Under the pieces are notes generated by a model, which saw only the letters and a program-made list of their open reading frames with translations, made no database searches and was not told the origin of the DNA. From NCBI GenBank assembly GCA_963377175.1, contig CAUJNA010000174.1, forward strand, positions 120,422 to 184,421: 64,000 nucleotides of DNA. Reading direction: 5' to 3'. Source of the stretch: Effrenium voratum. Its lineage: Eukaryota; Sar; Dinophyceae; Suessiales; Symbiodiniaceae. Each line of letters starts with the position of its first letter. Positions within the stretch are counted from its first letter, which is position 1. Position numbers and translations under genes: made by a program. Of the stretch, positions 61,701-64,000 are shown in pieces.

Positions 61701-62600
61701 TGACATCAGGTCTCAAGTGGTAAATGGGACTCCTCAAACGCCATGGTGTGGGCGGATTTCGGCGCTTTCGGCGATTTCTTCTGAGCTCCTGGAATATACT
61801 CTGCCACCAAGCGTGGCTTGGTGCACAGACCGCTTTGGAAGACGCACCCTGCGTAACACTCAACGTCCAAGTGAGCAAGTCAAAGTCAGTTCAACATGGT
61901 CAGGAAGCTTGCAGGGAACTCTCTAAGAGCTTCCATCAAGCTACCTGCAGGAAAACAACCCAGTTTGCTGAGGCCACCGCCATCTCTGACCAGCTGACCT
62001 GATCAGCAGTAGGGATGGTGATGGATCACTGCGGATGGGTTCTTTGAATGGATTGCTCGGAGAGGTTCGGGGTGGTTTTGTGGTTGGGGTCGGCTTTTCA
62101 AGGGCACGTGCTTCACACACAGGCTTGAGATAAATTCAAATGATCTCCACGTGGTAAAAATAAAAAAAAGGCAGGTCGACACATCGTAGGGTATCTGAAG
62201 GTTGAATGCGATTAGGTTGGGAAGTCGCTGGGCCATCCTACCGTTTCTTCGTAGTGGATAAAGCTTTCCTCGTTTTGACTGGCAGCAGCCACTATGCAAA
62301 TCAAAGCCCTCCCACCAACACTTCAGCTACATGTTTAGGTGTCCAGGGGAAACAACAATGCCCATGAAGCGAGCCAACCAAGGGCGTTCAGCTTGGCTTG
62401 TTGCGGCCTATCTTGTCTTCAGCTTGATCTTATCTTGCTAATATTGGTCGTCTAACTGGTTAGCATCGCTGCTCGTGGATCTCGCGTGGGGTGCCGTATC
62501 TAAATTGAATTTCAGTTGTTTAAAAAGAGCAACCATTGCAGATGACAAGAGGCTCTTCATTTTGTGGTGACACTTGCGTAACAATATGAGACGTGCCTAC
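55740..62600. other. Stretch without confident gene
   Basis: Many overlapping short frames on both strands, none with a motif or long extent. Scattered exon-like pieces exist, for example near 57620-57860 (Ser/Thr/Lys-rich then a hydrophobic C-terminus) and 61868-61999 (VQVSKSKSVQHGQEACREL). They may belong to split gene B or to others. GT and trinucleotide simple repeats are present. Confidence 0.4.
56460..56575. repeat. Imperfect AGCATC/ATC repeat
   Basis: CAGCATC, TAGCATC and CATCATTAGC units recur about a dozen times with variable spacing. It is a degenerate microsatellite. Confidence 0.7.
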
Positions 62601-62622
62601 TCGATGCTCTTTTGGCTTTTGA

Positions 62623-62815
62623 AGGGCAGAGCAGGCAAAGCCCTAGAGTAGGCACAGCCAGCATAGCTTCTTGAGGCAATGGTGCTTGCGGACGCATCTG
62701 AGGAAAAGAGATCATTGCATCGCGCCATGAGATGCGCGAGACGTGCTCGGCAGATTCATGCCAGAAAAAGGGCGGCTAATCTGCACGAACAAACCCAGTT
62801 TCGATGCGAACCACA
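62623..62815 (+). repeat. 193-bp direct repeat, copy 1
   Basis: Nearly identical to 63711-63903, offset 1088 bases. It contains 56 bases of leader and the first 45 codons of the ORF at 62679. Only three point differences were seen between the copies. Confidence 0.95.
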
Positions 62816-63539
62816 GGTTAAGAGCCTTGAGCCTCTGCCAGTTGGGCAGGGCGTGGTGATGAATGAGAGTGGTGAGCAGACGCTACGAGGCAAGCAGCTG
62901 AGGCGATGCAAGAGGCTTTACAGCTGCATCGAGGAGAAGGCAAGGGCAAAAGCGAGGCGACGAGAGGCACACGACATGGCGGCGGCCAACCACTCGCAGG
63001 CTCGTGAGGCTGCAGCGCAGCGACGGAACGGGGGCCTCTTTGTGGTCAAGGCCCGCAGTGATGAGTTTCGAACCTTGGCAAAGGTCGCCGCTTCGCAAGC
63101 AGAGTTCTTCGACATTGGCTCTGACGACTGGTTTGATGCACTGTGGCCCACAGCTCCTCCTGGTCCGCAGGTCTTGCCAGCCAGAACTGCGAACACGCAC
63201 CTGCAGATGCTTCAGGATCTAGCTAGAACTTTGCCACCCCACGAGCTGGGGAAAACGCCTGCAAGGGGCTGGGGGCATGTGCTGCGAGAGCAACGGAAGA
63301 TGGTTCGGGATGTGGCAAACCCCATTGCCAAAGCCTACGACCACGGAATGCAGCATATTGGCTGGGATGTGTCCCTTCTGGAGTGTGGACTTGCTGCAGC
63401 TGGGGCGAGCTTGGACGTGTCAGCTTTGGAGGTTGCAGTGCTGGCAACGCTGTTTTTGCTGATAGAGACTTCCAAGCCAAGCGAACAAGTGATGCCGGGA
63501 GCCCGAACAGTTGCAAAGCGGAACACGGAAAGCCCATAA
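62679..63539 (+). CDS. Hypothetical basic protein, 286 aa, intronless
   Basis: A clean 286-codon frame from ATG 62679. Residues 1-110 are Arg/Lys/Ala-rich (RRARQIHARKRAANLHEQ, then EEKARAKARRREAHD) and likely helical and nucleic-acid-binding. Residues ~115-240 are ordered (GLFVVKARSDEFRTLAKVAA, DIGSDDWFDALWP, MLQDLARTLPPHELGK). A hydrophobic segment at ~245-268 (SLLECGLAAAGASLDVSALE, AVLATLFLLI) could be a membrane helix. The intronless form contrasts with split gene A and would suit a retroposed or tandemly arrayed gene, both common in dinoflagellates. Family not recognised. Confidence 0.6.
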   Translation: MVLADASEEKRSLHRAMRCARRARQIHARKRAANLHEQTQFRCEPQVKSLEPLPVGQGVVMNESGEQTLRGKQLRRCKRLYSCIEEKARAKARRREAHDMAAANHSQAREAAAQRRNGGLFVVKARSDEFRTLAKVAASQAEFFDIGSDDWFDALWPTAPPGPQVLPARTANTHLQMLQDLARTLPPHELGKTPARGWGHVLREQRKMVRDVANPIAKAYDHGMQHIGWDVSLLECGLAAAGASLDVSALEVAVLATLFLLIETSKPSEQVMPGARTVAKRNTESP

Positions 63540-63710
63540 AGGTAATGCAATGGGTGGACGGGCTCTTGAACAGAGACCCAAGTGGCCCAATTCAGCAGAT
63601 GCTCGTCGTTGACTTTGCAACTGCAGGCTTACTCTTCGCCTCCGTGGAGTTCTTGGTCTTGTGCTAGGGGCCAGAGCTTCGTGTCACGAAAGCCTTTGCG
63701 CGTGATGCTG

Positions 63711-63903
63711 AGGGCAGAGCAGGCAAAGCCCTAGAGTAGGCACAGCCAGCATAGCTTCTTGAGGCAATGGTGCTTGCGGACGCATCTGAGGAAAAGAGAT
63801 CATTGCATCGCGCCATGAGATGCGCGAGACGTGCTCGGCAGATTCATGCCAGAAAAAGGGCGGCTAATCTGCCCGAACAAACCCAGCTTTGATGCGAACC
63901 ACA
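63711..63903 (+). repeat. 193-bp direct repeat, copy 2
   Basis: Second copy of 62623-62815. Together they define a 1088-bp tandem unit whose second member is complete only for its first 193 bases within this window. Confidence 0.95.
63767..63892 (+). pseudogene. Truncated second copy of the 286-aa ORF
   Basis: Starts with the same ATG context and 41 codons as the ORF at 62679. It carries a His-to-Pro change, and where copy 1 has CAG TTT CGA it reads CAG CTT TGA, so it stops. Similarity ends ten bases further on. It is a remnant of a tandem duplication. Confidence 0.8.
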
Positions 63904-64000
63904 CGTTTGATCAACAGGGAGTGCAGATCGCTGAAGTGTCACCCAACCCCAAGTGAACCAAAGGCCTAAGCATCGCCAGCTTGTGGTTTTGCGTTTCCCC

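Overview
The window looks like nuclear DNA of a dinoflagellate (Symbiodiniaceae, Prorocentrum or Polarella grade). The reasons are: a copia-type element with a dinoflagellate-style gag-pol; an exon-rich plus-strand gene whose modules resemble hypothetical families that I recall as abundant in dinoflagellate genomes; sequences resembling decayed spliced leader (dinoSL, 3' end TTTTGGCTCAAG) upstream of two candidate genes; and large simple-sequence tracts. No rRNA gene, convincing tRNA, CRISPR array or bacterial operon was seen. The species cannot be fixed from sequence alone.

Layout. 1-7.8 kb: mostly gene-poor, with one copy of a ~470-bp dispersed repeat (2990-3461), a 100-nt cruciform, a minus-strand Gly/Gln/Lys-rich ORF (4282-5271) and a 630-bp polypyrimidine block. 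7.8-25.8 kb: a plus-strand gene (or two abutting genes) split into more than 25 short exons. It carries acidic and Lys-rich linkers, a C5-methyltransferase-like module (14.3-15.8 kb), a GIY-YIG-like nuclease module (21.4-21.8 kb) and a Cys-containing C-terminal module (23.1-25.8 kb). Its introns hold TG, CA and 123-bp tandem repeats. 25.9-28.6 kb: simple repeats plus a short CCGTCGGAT minisatellite.

28.6-49.2 kb, minus strand: a giant copia-like retroelement of about 20 kb. Gag (1528 aa) has a coiled coil, two Cys-rich modules and tandem CCCH fingers. A canonical -1 slippery heptamer, GGGTTTT, abuts its stop codon and joins it to an intact Pol of about 2420 codons. Pol is ordered protease, integrase, methyltransferase-like domain, complete dUTPase, reverse transcriptase, RNase H. 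Downstream is a third reading region of about 2590 codons (ORF3). It is more GC-rich, changes frame five times and ends with a RanBP2-type zinc finger. A second copy of the 470-bp repeat lies just upstream of gag, so this repeat is either an LTR or a shared leader. No matching 3' copy was found directly after ORF3.

49.2-50.7 kb is an approximately 1.5-kb (CATA)n array followed by a GA-rich tract and a perfect 15-bp hairpin. 50.9-62.6 kb holds no long ORF, but a cluster of acceptor-preceded exons at 54.6-55.7 kb suggests a second split plus-strand gene. 62.6-63.9 kb carries a 286-codon ORF flanked by 193-bp direct repeats; the second repeat restarts the same ORF and stops after 41 codons.

Exon boundaries are read by eye from open frames and AG acceptors and are approximate.
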